From NCBI RefSeq assembly GCF_035658495.1, contig NZ_CP141944.1, positions 1,514,001-1,578,000 on the forward strand: a stretch of DNA of 64,000 nucleotides, read 5' to 3'. Position numbers and translations under genes: made by a program. This DNA comes from Novosphingobium sp. RL4 (GTDB lineage: Bacteria; Pseudomonadota; Alphaproteobacteria; Sphingomonadales; Sphingomonadaceae). This document shows, in pieces, positions 50,453 through 60,134 of this stretch; the first letter of the stretch is position 1; each line of letters begins with the position of its first letter. The notes under the pieces are model-generated. The model was not told the origin of the DNA. It saw only the letters and a list, made by a program, of their open reading frames with translations, and did no database searches.

Positions 50453-51076
50453 TCAGGCGAATGCGTGATGCATGTCCAGATCCGCCTCCTGCGCGCGGGC
50501 GACGCCGTTGACGATCGCAAGCAGGGATCCGGCGGCGACAATTCGCAAGGCATAAACGATGCAGGTCAGCACGGCGCCTGCCGGCGGTGCGCTTATGCTG
50601 AATGAGAGGAGCGTTCCTGCGACAGTACCGGCGATCATGCAGGTCCACCAGACGACCAGGCGCGGATCGGTAGGCTGGTCTGCATCATGGCCATGCAGGT
50701 GGCTCCGGTTCCACAACGCTCTCATCGCTTCGAATGGCTTGAACAGGCAGGCTATCGGAATGAAGAAGTAGCCGACGGACCATCCGGGCGAGAATTCCAG
50801 GCCTTCCATCCCGGCCGCGAAGAGATTCGCATGGGCCCTGTGGATCCAAAGCGACACCGCGACTGCGCAGACCAGATAGACGGCCAGGACGGCGACGGTA
50901 CCTGTGGCGGCGAAAACCGCCAGCGGGCTTTCCGGGACGGCACCGCTGGCGAGCGAAGCTGCGATGGCCGCGAGGGTCAGCCCGGTGGTTCCGATGTAGC
51001 AGCACAGCAGAACCCGTACCACGAGCGTACGGCGGGCGAGCGAGGCGATTCCATCGGAAAGCGCGGTTTCGGGCAT
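50453..51076 (-). CDS. DUF4328 family membrane protein (copy B)
   Basis: 207 residues with about five membrane helices. The DUF4328 signature region is WIHRAHANLFAAGMEGLEFS, GWSVGYFFIPIACLFKPFEA and MRALWNRSH. Function unknown. It is the downstream member of a tandem pair with the gene at 51107-51784; the pair have the same order of motifs and probably arose by duplication. The gap between them is only 30 bases, so they form one transcript. Confidence 0.78.
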   Translation of the reverse strand: MPETALSDGIASLARRTLVVRVLLCCYIGTTGLTLAAIAASLASGAVPESPLAVFAATGTVAVLAVYLVCAVAVSLWIHRAHANLFAAGMEGLEFSPGWSVGYFFIPIACLFKPFEAMRALWNRSHLHGHDADQPTDPRLVVWWTCMIAGTVAGTLLSFSISAPPAGAVLTCIVYALRIVAAGSLLAIVNGVARAQEADLDMHHAFA

Positions 51077-51106
51077 GATGAAGCTACTTTCGGGAAGGAT
51101 TGTCGT

Positions 51107-51784
51107 TCAGGCAAAGACGGTTTTTTCGTCCATGAGCGTGGCCTGCGCGAGGGTGATTGCGCGCAGGATCACCACGAGGCCGGCAGCAGCCACGCACCAG
51201 AAGACAAGCCCTGATAGCATGAGCGAAAGGTTGAGCAGACTGGGCGAGATGAATTTCACGGGCGAAACGAGGTTGAACAGCCCGAGGCCGGTCACGAAGA
51301 ACACCAGCAAGGAACCGGTGACGAAGCTCATCCACCAGATCGCCACTTGCGTGACGCCGGTGCGCGACTGGTACTCGTCTTCTCCGTGGCTGCGGTTCCA
51401 CAGTTCGCGCATGGCCAGGAACGGCACGAAGAGCTGTGCCACCGGAACGAAGAAACTGGCGCCGGACCAGACCGGCCGCGCGCGAAGGCCGGCGAGCCCT
51501 ACGGCATGGAGGTTGGCGATGGCCTTGTGAAACCAGAGCAGGAAGGCGATCATGGCTACGACGAAAGTGACCAGACCGGCGATAATCGCCAAGCCCGCGA
51601 TCACGAAGGGAACCATCTTCGGCTCGCCGAGCTCGATATAGCCGATTTGCCGCCTGTATTCGGCCCAGGCCAGCGCGAAAATCGCGATGATCAGGGCAAC
51701 GACATAAGCTGCTGCTGCCAGTTGTGTGAAGACCGAATAAGTCGCCAGCCGCGCGTTAGCTTGCGGCGTGATATGCCCCCGCAT
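51107..51784 (-). CDS. DUF4328 family membrane protein (copy A)
   Basis: 225 residues with about five membrane helices. The signature is WFHKAIANLHAVGLAGLRAR, PVWSGASFFVPVAQLFVPFL and MRELWNRSHGED. It is the first gene of the tandem DUF4328 pair. No enzymatic residues stand out, and the biological role of the family is unknown. Expression is probably from a promoter in the 87-base gap upstream. Confidence 0.78.
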   Translation of the reverse strand: MRGHITPQANARLATYSVFTQLAAAAYVVALIIAIFALAWAEYRRQIGYIELGEPKMVPFVIAGLAIIAGLVTFVVAMIAFLLWFHKAIANLHAVGLAGLRARPVWSGASFFVPVAQLFVPFLAMRELWNRSHGEDEYQSRTGVTQVAIWWMSFVTGSLLVFFVTGLGLFNLVSPVKFISPSLLNLSLMLSGLVFWCVAAAGLVVILRAITLAQATLMDEKTVFA

Positions 51785-51871
51785 GTTCCAGTATTCCCCC
51801 GTCGCACCTCACGGGAGGCTGCCCTGCGGCAAGCGCGACGTCAACTGGGTTACAATTTGGGCTTCGGGAAT

Positions 51872-52783
51872 TTAACCTTGGGTTTTCAGCAGCAGGGAGA
51901 GAGCGTGCTGGGCCTGTTCCATGCCCGTTTCCAGCACGCTGTCACCGCTGCGGTCGGCAATCCTGGGCCAGGCTTCGGCGAACCCTTCTACGGAAAGGTT
52001 GTCCTCGCCAAGCAGAATGCCGTCATTCATTGTGACGAAGGCGCTCTGGCAGACACCGCCCCCTGCGCCGACTATGGCGTCATTGGGGGCGTCCTTCGAT
52101 ACGAGAAACAGTGCGGCGGGCACGACGGCTTCGGGGCGGAACGCTGAGTAGGCTTCGTCGGGGAAGATGTCCGCGGTCATCCGCGTACCGGCGGTGGGGG
52201 CAAGCGAATTGACGCGGATGCCGTACTTCGCGCCTTCCATGCGAAGCGTACGCGCAAGGCCCAGAACGCCGAGCTTTGCCGCTCCGTAGTTGGCCTGGCC
52301 GAAGTTGCCGCCGAGGCCGCTGGAACTCGTCGTCATGAGTACGCGGCCATAGTTCTGCTCTCGCATGATTTCCCACACGGCCTTGGTCGCATAAGCACTG
52401 CCTAGCAGATTGACCCTTACGACCCGTTCGAAATCGGCCATGTCCATCTTGGCGAAAGTGCGGTCGCGCAGGATTCCGGCATTGTTGATGAGAACATGGA
52501 TGCCGCCCCACGCCTCGCTGGCGCGTGCGGCCATGGCTTCCATTTGCGCGAAGTCCGAAACGTCCCCGCCATCGGCCATGGCCTCGCCGCCGAGCGCGCG
52601 GATTTCTTCGGCGACGGCAAGAGCGGAATCGGAATGCCCCGAGCCGTCAAGCGCCGTGCCAAGGTCGTTGACGACGACTTTCGCACCGCGCAGCGCGAGT
52701 TCGAGGGCATAGGCCCGGCCAAGACCGTGACCCGCTCCGGTAACCACGGCAACCTGATCGGCAAAGGAGATGAAGGACTGCAT
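51872..52783 (-). CDS. SDR family dehydrogenase, MFE-2/HSD17B4-like
   Basis: A 303-residue short-chain dehydrogenase with the cofactor motif VVTGAGHGLGRAYALELALR, VLINNAGILRDRTF, the catalytic serine region TTSSSGLGGNFGQ and the YxxxK motif NYGAAKLG. The extended C-terminus and the GILRDRTF wording resemble (3R)-hydroxyacyl-CoA dehydrogenases of multifunctional beta-oxidation enzymes. It probably acts on an acyl-CoA or steroid-like substrate with NAD. The start at 52783 (MQSFISF) is chosen because the Rossmann fold begins ten residues later; the longer frame to 52849 lacks support. It is divergent from purS. Confidence 0.83.
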   Translation of the reverse strand: MQSFISFADQVAVVTGAGHGLGRAYALELALRGAKVVVNDLGTALDGSGHSDSALAVAEEIRALGGEAMADGGDVSDFAQMEAMAARASEAWGGIHVLINNAGILRDRTFAKMDMADFERVVRVNLLGSAYATKAVWEIMREQNYGRVLMTTSSSGLGGNFGQANYGAAKLGVLGLARTLRMEGAKYGIRVNSLAPTAGTRMTADIFPDEAYSAFRPEAVVPAALFLVSKDAPNDAIVGAGGGVCQSAFVTMNDGILLGEDNLSVEGFAEAWPRIADRSGDSVLETGMEQAQHALSLLLKTQG

Positions 52784-52923
52784 CAGCCGGGAATGGCAGG
52801 TTGCGCGAGCCCCTTCAATTGCAAAGGTGGCATGGTTTGGCCTCCTCACGGGTTGCCCCGGAGCGTTCGCGAGGCCATAGGCGCATGAAACGAATCTGCG
52901 CTGCTTTAGCGAAAGGCCCTGCG

Positions 52924-53157
52924 ATGAAAGTCCGCGTCCACGTCAGCCTCAAGCCCGGTGTTCTCGACCCGCAGGGCCGGGCGATCCACCATTCGCTCGA
53001 AGGCCTCGGCTTCGACGGTGTCAACGATGTGCGCGCCGGCCGCCTCTTCGAACTCGATGTCGAAGAATCGGTCAGCGACGAAGCGATCGACGACATGTGC
53101 AAGAAGCTCCTCGCCAACATGGTGATCGAGAACTACCGCATCGAGAAGGTCGCCTGA
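52924..53157 (+). CDS. purS: Phosphoribosylformylglycinamidine synthase subunit PurS
   Basis: A 77-residue PurS ([20 protein letters not shown], then [20 protein letters not shown]). It links the PurL and PurQ subunits of the three-part FGAM synthase. The start at 52924 is used because the first 41 codons of the longer frame are not PurS-like. Its stop shares a base with the purQ start (TGATG), so the two are translationally coupled. purL is not in this window. Confidence 0.92.
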   Translation: MKVRVHVSLKPGVLDPQGRAIHHSLEGLGFDGVNDVRAGRLFELDVEESVSDEAIDDMCKKLLANMVIENYRIEKVA

Positions 53158-53834
53158 TGGCTTTCCGCTCCGCTGTCGTCACGTTCCCGGGCTCCAACTG
53201 CGACCGCGATCTGGCGGTGGCGCTGGAAAAGGTTTCGGGGAACGAGTGCATCCGCGTCTGGCACGGTGATGCAGAACTGCCCGAACGGCTCGATTTCATC
53301 GGCCTGCCCGGCGGCTTCTCCTATGGTGACTACCTTCGCTGCGGCGCGATCGCTTCGCGTTCGCCGGTCATGCAGGCGGTGATCGAGGCCGCCAATCGCG
53401 GCGTGCCGGTGTTCGGCGTTTGCAACGGCTTCCAGGTGCTGACCGAAAGCGGCCTCCTGCCGGGCGCCCTGCTGCGCAATTCGGGCATCCGGTTCGTGTG
53501 CCGCGAAGTGTCGCTCAAGGTGGAGAACGCGCAGTCGCTGTTCACCTCCGGATACGAGACCGGCCAGCATATCCGCGTTCCGGTCGCTCACCATGATGGC
53601 AATTATCATGCCGACGACGAAACGCTCGACCGTCTCGAGGGCGAGGGCCGCGTGGCTTTCCGCTATGCCGAGGACGTCAACGGTTCGGCCCGTCAGATCG
53701 CCGGCGTGCTCAACGCTGCCGGCAACGTGCTGGGCATGATGCCGCACCCGGAGCGAGCGATCGAGGCGACGCACGGCGGCACGGATGGCCGCGCGCTTTT
53801 CGAAAGCGCGATTCGCGGGATGGTCGGCGCCTAA
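53157..53834 (+). CDS. purQ: Phosphoribosylformylglycinamidine synthase glutaminase subunit PurQ
   Basis: A 225-residue class I glutamine amidotransferase that feeds ammonia to PurL in purine synthesis. The nucleophilic cysteine is in VFGVCNGFQ and the catalytic His/Glu pair is in [24 protein letters not shown] opens the protein. It overlaps purS by one base and ends before an intrinsic terminator. The usual third partner purL is not next to it. Confidence 0.92.
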   Translation: MAFRSAVVTFPGSNCDRDLAVALEKVSGNECIRVWHGDAELPERLDFIGLPGGFSYGDYLRCGAIASRSPVMQAVIEAANRGVPVFGVCNGFQVLTESGLLPGALLRNSGIRFVCREVSLKVENAQSLFTSGYETGQHIRVPVAHHDGNYHADDETLDRLEGEGRVAFRYAEDVNGSARQIAGVLNAAGNVLGMMPHPERAIEATHGGTDGRALFESAIRGMVGA

Positions 53835-53914
53835 GCGGCCGCCAGGGCGGGTCCGGCGATTGCCGGATCTGCGGCGGACCGACTATCGAAGGTTTGCCCA
53901 TTCGGGAAAGATCG

Positions 53915-53949
53915 GGAGCGGGGAGGGGCATGCCTTTCCCGCTCCTTTT
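53915..53949 (+). terminator. Rho-independent terminator of purS-purQ
   Basis: GGAGCGGGGAGG (53915-53926) pairs, with G-U wobbles, to CCTTTCCCGCTCC ending at 53945, then TTTT follows. It lies in the gap between purQ and the convergent GGDEF-EAL gene. Confidence 0.72.
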
Positions 53950-53968
53950 CGTTGGGCTTTCTGGAGTT

Positions 53969-56320
53969 TCAGGCGGCGGAGTAGGCGCGGTTGCGGAACA
54001 GCGCGCCGGCGTCCGCGGCCGACATCGGGCGGCCGAAGAAGTAGCCCTGGATCTTGCGGCAGCCGAGCTTGCGGATCATCTCCACCTCCTTCTCGGTTTC
54101 CGTGCCTTCGGCGGTGGTCGACATGCCGAGGCTGTCGGCCATGGCGACGACGGCACGGATGATCGCCAGGCTTTCCGGGTTGCCGGTGGCGGCGCCCTGC
54201 ACGAAGGAGCGATCGATCTTGATAGTCGAGAAGCGGAGCTTGCGCAGGTAGCCGAGCGAGGAATAGCCGGTGCCGAAATCGTCGAGGGCGACCTTGCAGC
54301 CCAGTGCCATGACCTGCTCCAGCGCGGCGCGGGCGAGCGTGGCGTCGCGCAGGAAGATGCTCTCGGTCACTTCCAGTTCGAGCCTGGCAGCGGGAAGGCC
54401 GCTTTGCGTCAGCGCGGAGACCACGCTGGTGACGAAGTTGGCGTCGAGCAATTGTTCGCCCGACACATTGGCGGCAACGCGGACATGATCCGGCCAGTTC
54501 ATCGCCTCGCGGCAAGCCTCCCGAAGCACCCATTCGCCGATCGGCACGATAAGACGCGTATCTTCGGCGAGGGGAATGAACTTGGCCGGGCTGACGAAGC
54601 CATGCTCCTTGCTGTTCCAGCGCAGGAGCGCCTCGAAGCTGACGACCGCTTCGCTTTCGGCATCGACGACCGGTTGGTAGTGGAGCGCGAATTCCTTGCG
54701 TTCCACCGCCGATCGGAGCGAGAATTCCAGCTTGCGCCGTTCCTCGGCATGGGCGTGGAGCACGGGTTCGTAAGTGAAGTGTGCGTTGCCGCCCTCGTCC
54801 TTGGAGCGATAGAGCGCGAGATCGGCATTGCGCATCAGGGTTTCGACGGTTGCGCCGTCGCGCGGGCCGATCGCTGAGCCTACCGATGCGCCCACGAAGA
54901 GAGTGTGGTGGTCGACCTGGTATGGCTGGGAAAGGCTCTGGATGATGCGCTGCGCGACGCGCCGCACGTAGTCGAGGTCCGATGCATCGCGAATGACGAC
55001 CGCGAACTCGTCCCCGCCTAGACGGCCGCAGACCTCGCGATCGGTCATCTGTTCCTTCAGGCGCTCCGATACGCGCGCCAGCAACTGGTCGCCGACATGG
55101 TGCCCCAGGGTCTCGTTCACGGCCTTGAAGCGGTCGAGGTCGATCATGAGGAAGGCGCAGCGCGTGCGCCACTGCGCTGCGTAGGCAAGCGCTCCATCCA
55201 GGGCTTCGGTGAGCATCAGGCGGTTGGGAAGCCCGGTCAGGGGATCGTAGCGCGCGAGCCAGGCGATCTTGTCCGAATTCTCCCGAGCTTCGGTCACGTC
55301 GGTGCCGTTGCCGCGGAAACCGTCGAACCGGCCGTTCGCGTCGAGCTTGGGATCGCCTGAAAGGTCCCACCAGCGCGGCCTCCCGCCTACCGAGACGCGG
55401 ACGAGCAGGTTCGAGAAGCTCTCACGGCGTTTCAGCCGTTCGGCAAGTTCGTGAAGGCTCGCCGGAAATTCGCCGGTTTCCCAGCTTGGACCAGCCAGCA
55501 GTTGGAGGAACGGCACGCCCTCAAGCTCTTCCGCAGTCCTGTCGAGCGCCCCGGCGAGTCGGCGTGAAACGGCGCGGAGGCGGCGTGAAGGGTCAATCTG
55601 CCAGGCCCAGTCCCCATGACCTTTCTCGGATTCGCTTATCAAGAGCGAAACCACTTCGTCCCGTTCGACCATCCCAGCCTCAGCCAGCTTGCCGGTCAGG
55701 TATTGCCTGGCGGACTGGATCGTCCCCGCAACGACCACGGCGATGAAAGCCGAGGCGATAAGCGCGATGTCGTAGAGCCCGGCGGCAAGGAAGGAGCCGA
55801 TGGCGGAACCGCCGACAATGGCGATGAACAGCAGGGTCGTGAGCGGGAACCCAGGAATCAGTACGGCACAGGCGGTCATCAGCATGGCCAGCACGGTCCA
55901 GAGTTTGATCTGGACTTGCGGATCGACGAACGGCCCGAAACCGCACACCGGGATGGCCCAGACCAGACACTTCGCAGCCGTGCTGACGATCTGCGCGCGA
56001 GCTTCTCCCCGGTGGCGAGGACGGCTATCCGCATCGGCCATCGTTCGTCCGATGCGGGCACCGTGCCAGGTGGTCAGGCAGACCAGCATGGCCCAGCAGG
56101 CGACCGCCGCCGGATGGACATGGGGCAGAAGCAGGGCGGCCGCGGCAGCCATGGCCGCCAGCTGCGTCAAGACGCGTGCAAGCGGCGCGCGGCCGAGGCT
56201 GGAATACTGGATGCCACGCAGACGAGCCCAATCCCCTTCCGCCGGTTCGGTAAAACCGAGAACGGCGAGAACAGGCAACTCCCGGGGAAGGGCCTTGGTG
56301 GGGAGTGACCGCTTATTCAC
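53969..56320 (-). CDS. Membrane GGDEF-EAL protein (cyclic-di-GMP turnover)
   Basis: 783 residues with about five membrane helices (residues 50-200), a PAS-like domain (GHGDWAWQIDPSRRLRAVSR), then GGDEF and EAL domains. The GGDEF motif is intact (CGRLGGDEFAVV) and follows the usual entry YDPLTGLPNRLMLTEALDG. The EAL domain has FEALLRWN, the metal motif DDFGTGYSSL and the catalytic EGTET. Both diguanylate cyclase and phosphodiesterase activities are possible. The membrane and PAS parts suggest that an envelope or redox cue decides the balance. It is monocistronic and convergent with purQ. Confidence 0.88.
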   Translation of the reverse strand: MNKRSLPTKALPRELPVLAVLGFTEPAEGDWARLRGIQYSSLGRAPLARVLTQLAAMAAAAALLLPHVHPAAVACWAMLVCLTTWHGARIGRTMADADSRPRHRGEARAQIVSTAAKCLVWAIPVCGFGPFVDPQVQIKLWTVLAMLMTACAVLIPGFPLTTLLFIAIVGGSAIGSFLAAGLYDIALIASAFIAVVVAGTIQSARQYLTGKLAEAGMVERDEVVSLLISESEKGHGDWAWQIDPSRRLRAVSRRLAGALDRTAEELEGVPFLQLLAGPSWETGEFPASLHELAERLKRRESFSNLLVRVSVGGRPRWWDLSGDPKLDANGRFDGFRGNGTDVTEARENSDKIAWLARYDPLTGLPNRLMLTEALDGALAYAAQWRTRCAFLMIDLDRFKAVNETLGHHVGDQLLARVSERLKEQMTDREVCGRLGGDEFAVVIRDASDLDYVRRVAQRIIQSLSQPYQVDHHTLFVGASVGSAIGPRDGATVETLMRNADLALYRSKDEGGNAHFTYEPVLHAHAEERRKLEFSLRSAVERKEFALHYQPVVDAESEAVVSFEALLRWNSKEHGFVSPAKFIPLAEDTRLIVPIGEWVLREACREAMNWPDHVRVAANVSGEQLLDANFVTSVVSALTQSGLPAARLELEVTESIFLRDATLARAALEQVMALGCKVALDDFGTGYSSLGYLRKLRFSTIKIDRSFVQGAATGNPESLAIIRAVVAMADSLGMSTTAEGTETEKEVEMIRKLGCRKIQGYFFGRPMSAADAGALFRNRAYSAA

Positions 56321-56386
56321 GCCTTCAGCCTATATCGGGCAAAGGGTTATTACTAGGTAAAGCATAAGCGGTCACCGCCGCGCGGG

Positions 56387-58210
56387 TTATTCGACGGTGA
56401 CGCTCTTTGCGAGGTTGCGAGGCTGGTCGACGTCGGTGCCCTTCACGCAGGCGACGTGATAGGCAAGGAGCTGAACCGGCACCGCATAGACCAGCGGCGC
56501 GATCAGCGGGTGGACGCGCGGCATTTCGATCGTGGCGATGCAGCCTTCGCCTGCCTCTGCGATGCCCTCGGCGTCGGAAATCAGCACGACCTTGCCGCCG
56601 CGTGCGCGCACTTCCTGCATGTTGCTTACCGTCTTCTCGAACAGCGGTCCGGAGGGGGCGAGCACGATCACCGGCACGGCTTCGTCGATAAGGGCGATGG
56701 GGCCGTGCTTCATCTCGCCAGAGGCATAGCCCTCGGCATGGATGTAGCTGATTTCCTTGAGCTTCAGCGCGCCTTCGAGGGCAAGCGGATAGTCCGGCCC
56801 GCGGCCGAGGTAGAGTACGTCTCGGGCCGGCGCGATGAGATGTGCCATGGCGGCGATCTCTTCGTCGAAAGCGAGCGCCGCGTTGAGGCTGGCGGGTGTC
56901 TGCAGGAGGTGATGGACGACTTCCATTTCCTCATTCCGGTCCATCCGTCCGCGCTTTACCGCCAGATGCGCCGCGAGGGCAGCGAGCACGGCGAGCTGGC
57001 AGGAGAAGGCCTTGGTGGAAGCGACGCCGATTTCCGGGCCGGCATGGGTAGGCAGCAGCAGGTCCGCCTCGCGCGCCATCGTGCTGGTGGGCACGTTGAC
57101 GACGACGGCGATGGTCTGCCCGGCCGCCTTGCAGTGCTTCAGCGCGGCGAGCGTGTCCGCCGTTTCGCCGGACTGCGAGATGAAAAGGGCAAGGCCGCCC
57201 GGCTCCAACACCGGGTCGCGGTAGCGGAATTCGGAGGCCACATCGATGTCGACCGGCAGGCGAGCGAACGTCTCGATCCAGTATTTCGCCACCATGCCGG
57301 CGTAGAAGCTGGTGCCGCAGGCGACGATGGTGATGCGCTTGATGGCCGAAAGGTCGAAATCGATCTGCGGCAGGGCGACCGATTGGTCCACCTGGTGGAT
57401 GTAGCTGCGCAGGGTCTGCGCCACCACGGTCGGCTGCTCGAAAATCTCCTTCTGCATGAAGTGGCGGTAATTGCCCTTCTCGATGGCAACGGCCGAGGCG
57501 CCGGAGGAGACGATCTCGCGCTCCACCGGATTATTGTCGGCATCGAAGATCTGCGCGCCCTCGCGGGTGATGACGACCCAGTCGCCTTCGTCGAGATAAG
57601 TGATGCGCTGGGTCAGCGGGGCGAGCGCGAGGGCGTCGGAGCCGAGGTAGGTTTCTCCCTCGCCGTAACCGACGACCAGCGGCGAGCCGAGGCGGGCGCC
57701 GATCAGCAGGTCGGGGTGCTGGCGGAAAGCGATCGCGAGCGCGAAGGCGCCGCGAAGTTGCGGCAGCGCGACCTTCACCGCCTCTTGCGGGGAGAGCCCC
57801 CCTTCGACCTGCTCGGAAACGAGATGCGCCACAACTTCGGTATCGGTCTGGCTCTCGAACCTGCGACCGCGCGCTTCGAGGGCTTCGCGCAGCGGCTTGA
57901 AGTTCTCGATGATGCCGTTGTGGACGAGGGCAAGGTGTTCGGTCGCATGCGGGTGGGCGTTGACGGCGGTGGGCGCGCCATGCGTGGCCCAGCGGGTGTG
58001 AGCGATGCCGATCAGGCCCGGCGCGGGATCGCGCGCCAGCTCGTCAACGAGGTTCACCAGTTTGCCCTGCGCGCGGCGGCGGATCAGCTGGCCGTTCTCG
58101 ACCGTGCAGACGCCCGCGCTGTCATAACCGCGATATTCCATGCGGCGCAGTCCGTCGACGAGCCGATCCGCGACTTCTTCCTTGCCGACGATGCCGATGA
58201 TTCCACACAT
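56387..58210 (-). CDS. glmS: Glutamine-fructose-6-phosphate aminotransferase (isomerizing)
   Basis: 607 residues of normal length. The N-terminal glutaminase domain begins MCGIIGIVG, with the nucleophilic Cys exposed after Met removal. Two SIS domains follow (VACGTSFYAGMVAKYW, SQSGETADTLAAL), and the protein ends in NLAKSVTVE. It makes glucosamine-6-phosphate, the first step to UDP-GlcNAc for peptidoglycan and lipid A. glmU lies 2 kb away on the same strand. A 14-bp palindrome lies 65-78 bases upstream of the start. Confidence 0.95.
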   Translation of the reverse strand: MCGIIGIVGKEEVADRLVDGLRRMEYRGYDSAGVCTVENGQLIRRRAQGKLVNLVDELARDPAPGLIGIAHTRWATHGAPTAVNAHPHATEHLALVHNGIIENFKPLREALEARGRRFESQTDTEVVAHLVSEQVEGGLSPQEAVKVALPQLRGAFALAIAFRQHPDLLIGARLGSPLVVGYGEGETYLGSDALALAPLTQRITYLDEGDWVVITREGAQIFDADNNPVEREIVSSGASAVAIEKGNYRHFMQKEIFEQPTVVAQTLRSYIHQVDQSVALPQIDFDLSAIKRITIVACGTSFYAGMVAKYWIETFARLPVDIDVASEFRYRDPVLEPGGLALFISQSGETADTLAALKHCKAAGQTIAVVVNVPTSTMAREADLLLPTHAGPEIGVASTKAFSCQLAVLAALAAHLAVKRGRMDRNEEMEVVHHLLQTPASLNAALAFDEEIAAMAHLIAPARDVLYLGRGPDYPLALEGALKLKEISYIHAEGYASGEMKHGPIALIDEAVPVIVLAPSGPLFEKTVSNMQEVRARGGKVVLISDAEGIAEAGEGCIATIEMPRVHPLIAPLVYAVPVQLLAYHVACVKGTDVDQPRNLAKSVTVE

Positions 58211-58274
58211 TGCGCTTGCGTTACCTTGTTCGAGCCGAAACTGCCTTGCCCATACACCGATAATGGTTGGCGTT

Positions 58275-58288
58275 TGGTGGCGCCACCA
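58275..58288. promoter_or_regulatory. Perfect 14-bp palindrome between TIGR00266 gene and glmS
   Basis: TGGTGGCGCCACCA is fully self-complementary. It lies 65-78 bases upstream of the glmS start and after the end of the upstream minus-strand gene, so it is either an operator for glmS or a terminator stem. Confidence 0.35.
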
Positions 58289-58344
58289 TGAAGGCTTGGT
58301 AATGTGTGCAAAGCGGATGGGTTATCGGATGTAATCCGAAGCGA

Positions 58345-59193
58345 TCAGTCGTCGCCGCTGAGCAGGGCCCCGATTCCGCCAACGGCGCCGAGGCCGAGCA
58401 GCGTGCTCTCGCCGCGGTTCTGTCCGCCATAGGGTACGGCGGCGGCCATCATGCGCCCGGCGAGGCGCGAGAACGGCAGCGACTGGATCCACACTTTCCC
58501 CGGGCCGCGCAGGCGGGCGAAGAACACCCCTTCGCCGCCGAAGATCATCGATTTCACCGAACCTGCACGCACCAGGTCGAAATCCACGCCGGACGTGAAG
58601 GCGGCGACGCAGCCGGTGTCGATGTGGAGTTCCTCGCCCGCTTCCAGCGTGCGCTCGATAACGGTGCCGCCCATTTGCACGAAGACCCAGCCGTCACCTT
58701 CGAGGCGCTGCATGATGAAGCCTTCGCCGCCGAACAGGCCGGTCATGATCTTCTGCTGGAAATGAACGCCGATCGAGACGCCGCGCGCCGCGCAGAGGAA
58801 GGCGTCCTTCTGGCAGATCAGGCGGCCGTCCACCTCATCGAGCTTGATCGGCACGATCGAACCGGGGATCGGCGCGGAGAAGGCGACGCGGGCTTTGCCG
58901 CGTCCTTCGTGCGTGAATACGGTGGTGAACAGGCTCTCGCCGGTGACGAGGCGCTTGCCCGCGCCAAGCAGCTTGCCCATGAAGCCGCTGCCTTGTTGTT
59001 CGGAACCGTCGCCGAACACGGTGGACATGGCGATCGACGAATCCTTCCAGACCATCGCGCCCGCTTCCGCTACCGCGCTTTCGCCCGGGTCCAGTTCGAT
59101 CTCGACGAACTGGAGTTCCGCACCCTTGATTTCGAAGTCGACATCGTCGGCGATCGCGGAATTGCGGCTGTGGCTCCAGGGATTGTTTGGCAT
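58345..59193 (-). CDS. TIGR00266 (AIM24) family protein
   Basis: A 282-residue, mostly beta protein with the family pattern FVEIELDPGESAVAEAGAMV, SLFTTVFTHEG, VHFQQKIMTGLFGGEGFI and GSVKSMIFGGEGVFFARLRG. The C-terminus is Gly-rich (LLGLGAVGGIGALLS). AIM24-like proteins are of unknown biochemical role. It is divergent from the TPR-protein gene; glmS follows on the same strand after a 134-base gap. Confidence 0.85.
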   Translation of the reverse strand: MPNNPWSHSRNSAIADDVDFEIKGAELQFVEIELDPGESAVAEAGAMVWKDSSIAMSTVFGDGSEQQGSGFMGKLLGAGKRLVTGESLFTTVFTHEGRGKARVAFSAPIPGSIVPIKLDEVDGRLICQKDAFLCAARGVSIGVHFQQKIMTGLFGGEGFIMQRLEGDGWVFVQMGGTVIERTLEAGEELHIDTGCVAAFTSGVDFDLVRAGSVKSMIFGGEGVFFARLRGPGKVWIQSLPFSRLAGRMMAAAVPYGGQNRGESTLLGLGAVGGIGALLSGDD

Positions 59194-59363
59194 GGATACT
59201 CCGGGGGACGGGAAAGATTCGGTGACCGCTATCTGGGTTTCGTGAAAGTTCTTGTCAAACCGCGTCCGTTGGATAGTCTACGCAGTTCGACGAACACTGT
59301 TCCGACGAAAATCGCCCGGCAAAGATCGGTGCGCGATCGGTGTTCCTGGAGAGGATAACGCCG

Positions 59364-60077
59364 ATGCACTTCACCATGAAGTCGGTTTCATTTGTTTTCA
59401 TCGGGCTTGCCGCCGTGGCCAGCAGCGGACCTGCATTCGCGCGCGACATCGGTGGCGGCGGGGCGGTGGTGAACACCGCGCTCCACATCGAAAGCCAGAA
59501 CGGCGTCAGCAAAGGCTTCGCGCTGATTCGTGCCGGCAAGCCTGCGCAGGCGGTAAAGATGTTCGATTCGGTGATCCTCGCGAGCGAACAGGCGCTGACC
59601 GGTGACGTCCGTCCGCGGCTCTGCCAGTCGGAAGCGGCTGAAGGGTCTGTTGCTGCGGGCAAGGCCGTCATCGTGAGCAGCGCGGTTTGCGATGCACACT
59701 TCGGAAAGGGCTTTGCGCTGGTCGATCTTGGACGCGGCGACCTTGCGGAAGCCGAACTGCGCCGTGCTACCGAACTCGCGCCCGATAATGCCCACTTCGC
59801 CAACGAGTATGCAGAACTGTTCAAGTCGCGCCGGGAATGGCAACGGTCCTACGATCTGTTCTCCCATGCATGGGAAATCGTCGACAAGGACACCAAGGGT
59901 GACGACGCCTCGGTCGCCGCCCGCGCTCTTCGCGGCATGGGCTACAACAAGATCGAGATGGGCCAGCTTGACGAAGCGCAGAAGCTGTTCCGCCAGTCGC
60001 TGGAATATGATCCCGCCAATGCCGGAGCCAAGAGCGAACTGGATTTCATTGCCCAGAAGAAGGCCATCGGCGCCTGA
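59364..60077 (+). CDS. Exported TPR-repeat protein
   Basis: A 237-residue protein with a signal peptide (SVSFVFIGLAAVASSGPAFA). At least three tetratricopeptide-like repeats are visible: KGFALVDLGRGDLAEAELRR, MGYNKIEMGQLDEAQKLFRQ and the one starting FALIRAGKPAQAVKMF. Two cysteines flank the first repeats. TPR proteins mediate protein-protein contacts, and this one is probably periplasmic. The start at 59364 has GGAGAGG nine bases upstream; a second ATG lies four codons later. It ends before a strong terminator shared with glmU. Confidence 0.8.
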   Translation: MHFTMKSVSFVFIGLAAVASSGPAFARDIGGGGAVVNTALHIESQNGVSKGFALIRAGKPAQAVKMFDSVILASEQALTGDVRPRLCQSEAAEGSVAAGKAVIVSSAVCDAHFGKGFALVDLGRGDLAEAELRRATELAPDNAHFANEYAELFKSRREWQRSYDLFSHAWEIVDKDTKGDDASVAARALRGMGYNKIEMGQLDEAQKLFRQSLEYDPANAGAKSELDFIAQKKAIGA

Positions 60078-60103
60078 CCATTCGCAATCACCGCAAATCT
60101 TGA

Positions 60104-60131
60104 AACGGGCGGTGCTGAACCGCCCGTTTTC
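60104..60131. terminator. Bidirectional Rho-independent terminator
   Basis: AAACGGGCGGT-GCTGA-ACCGCCCGTTT is a perfect 11-bp stem followed by TTTTCG. It lies between the convergent stops of the TPR gene and glmU. On the minus strand the A-rich side gives the matching U-run. Confidence 0.88.
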
Positions 60132-60134
60132 GTA

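Noticed and set aside
52924..53834. Complete FGAM synthase operon
   Set aside because: purS and purQ are present and coupled, but no purL is found in the window; a GGDEF-EAL gene follows convergently.
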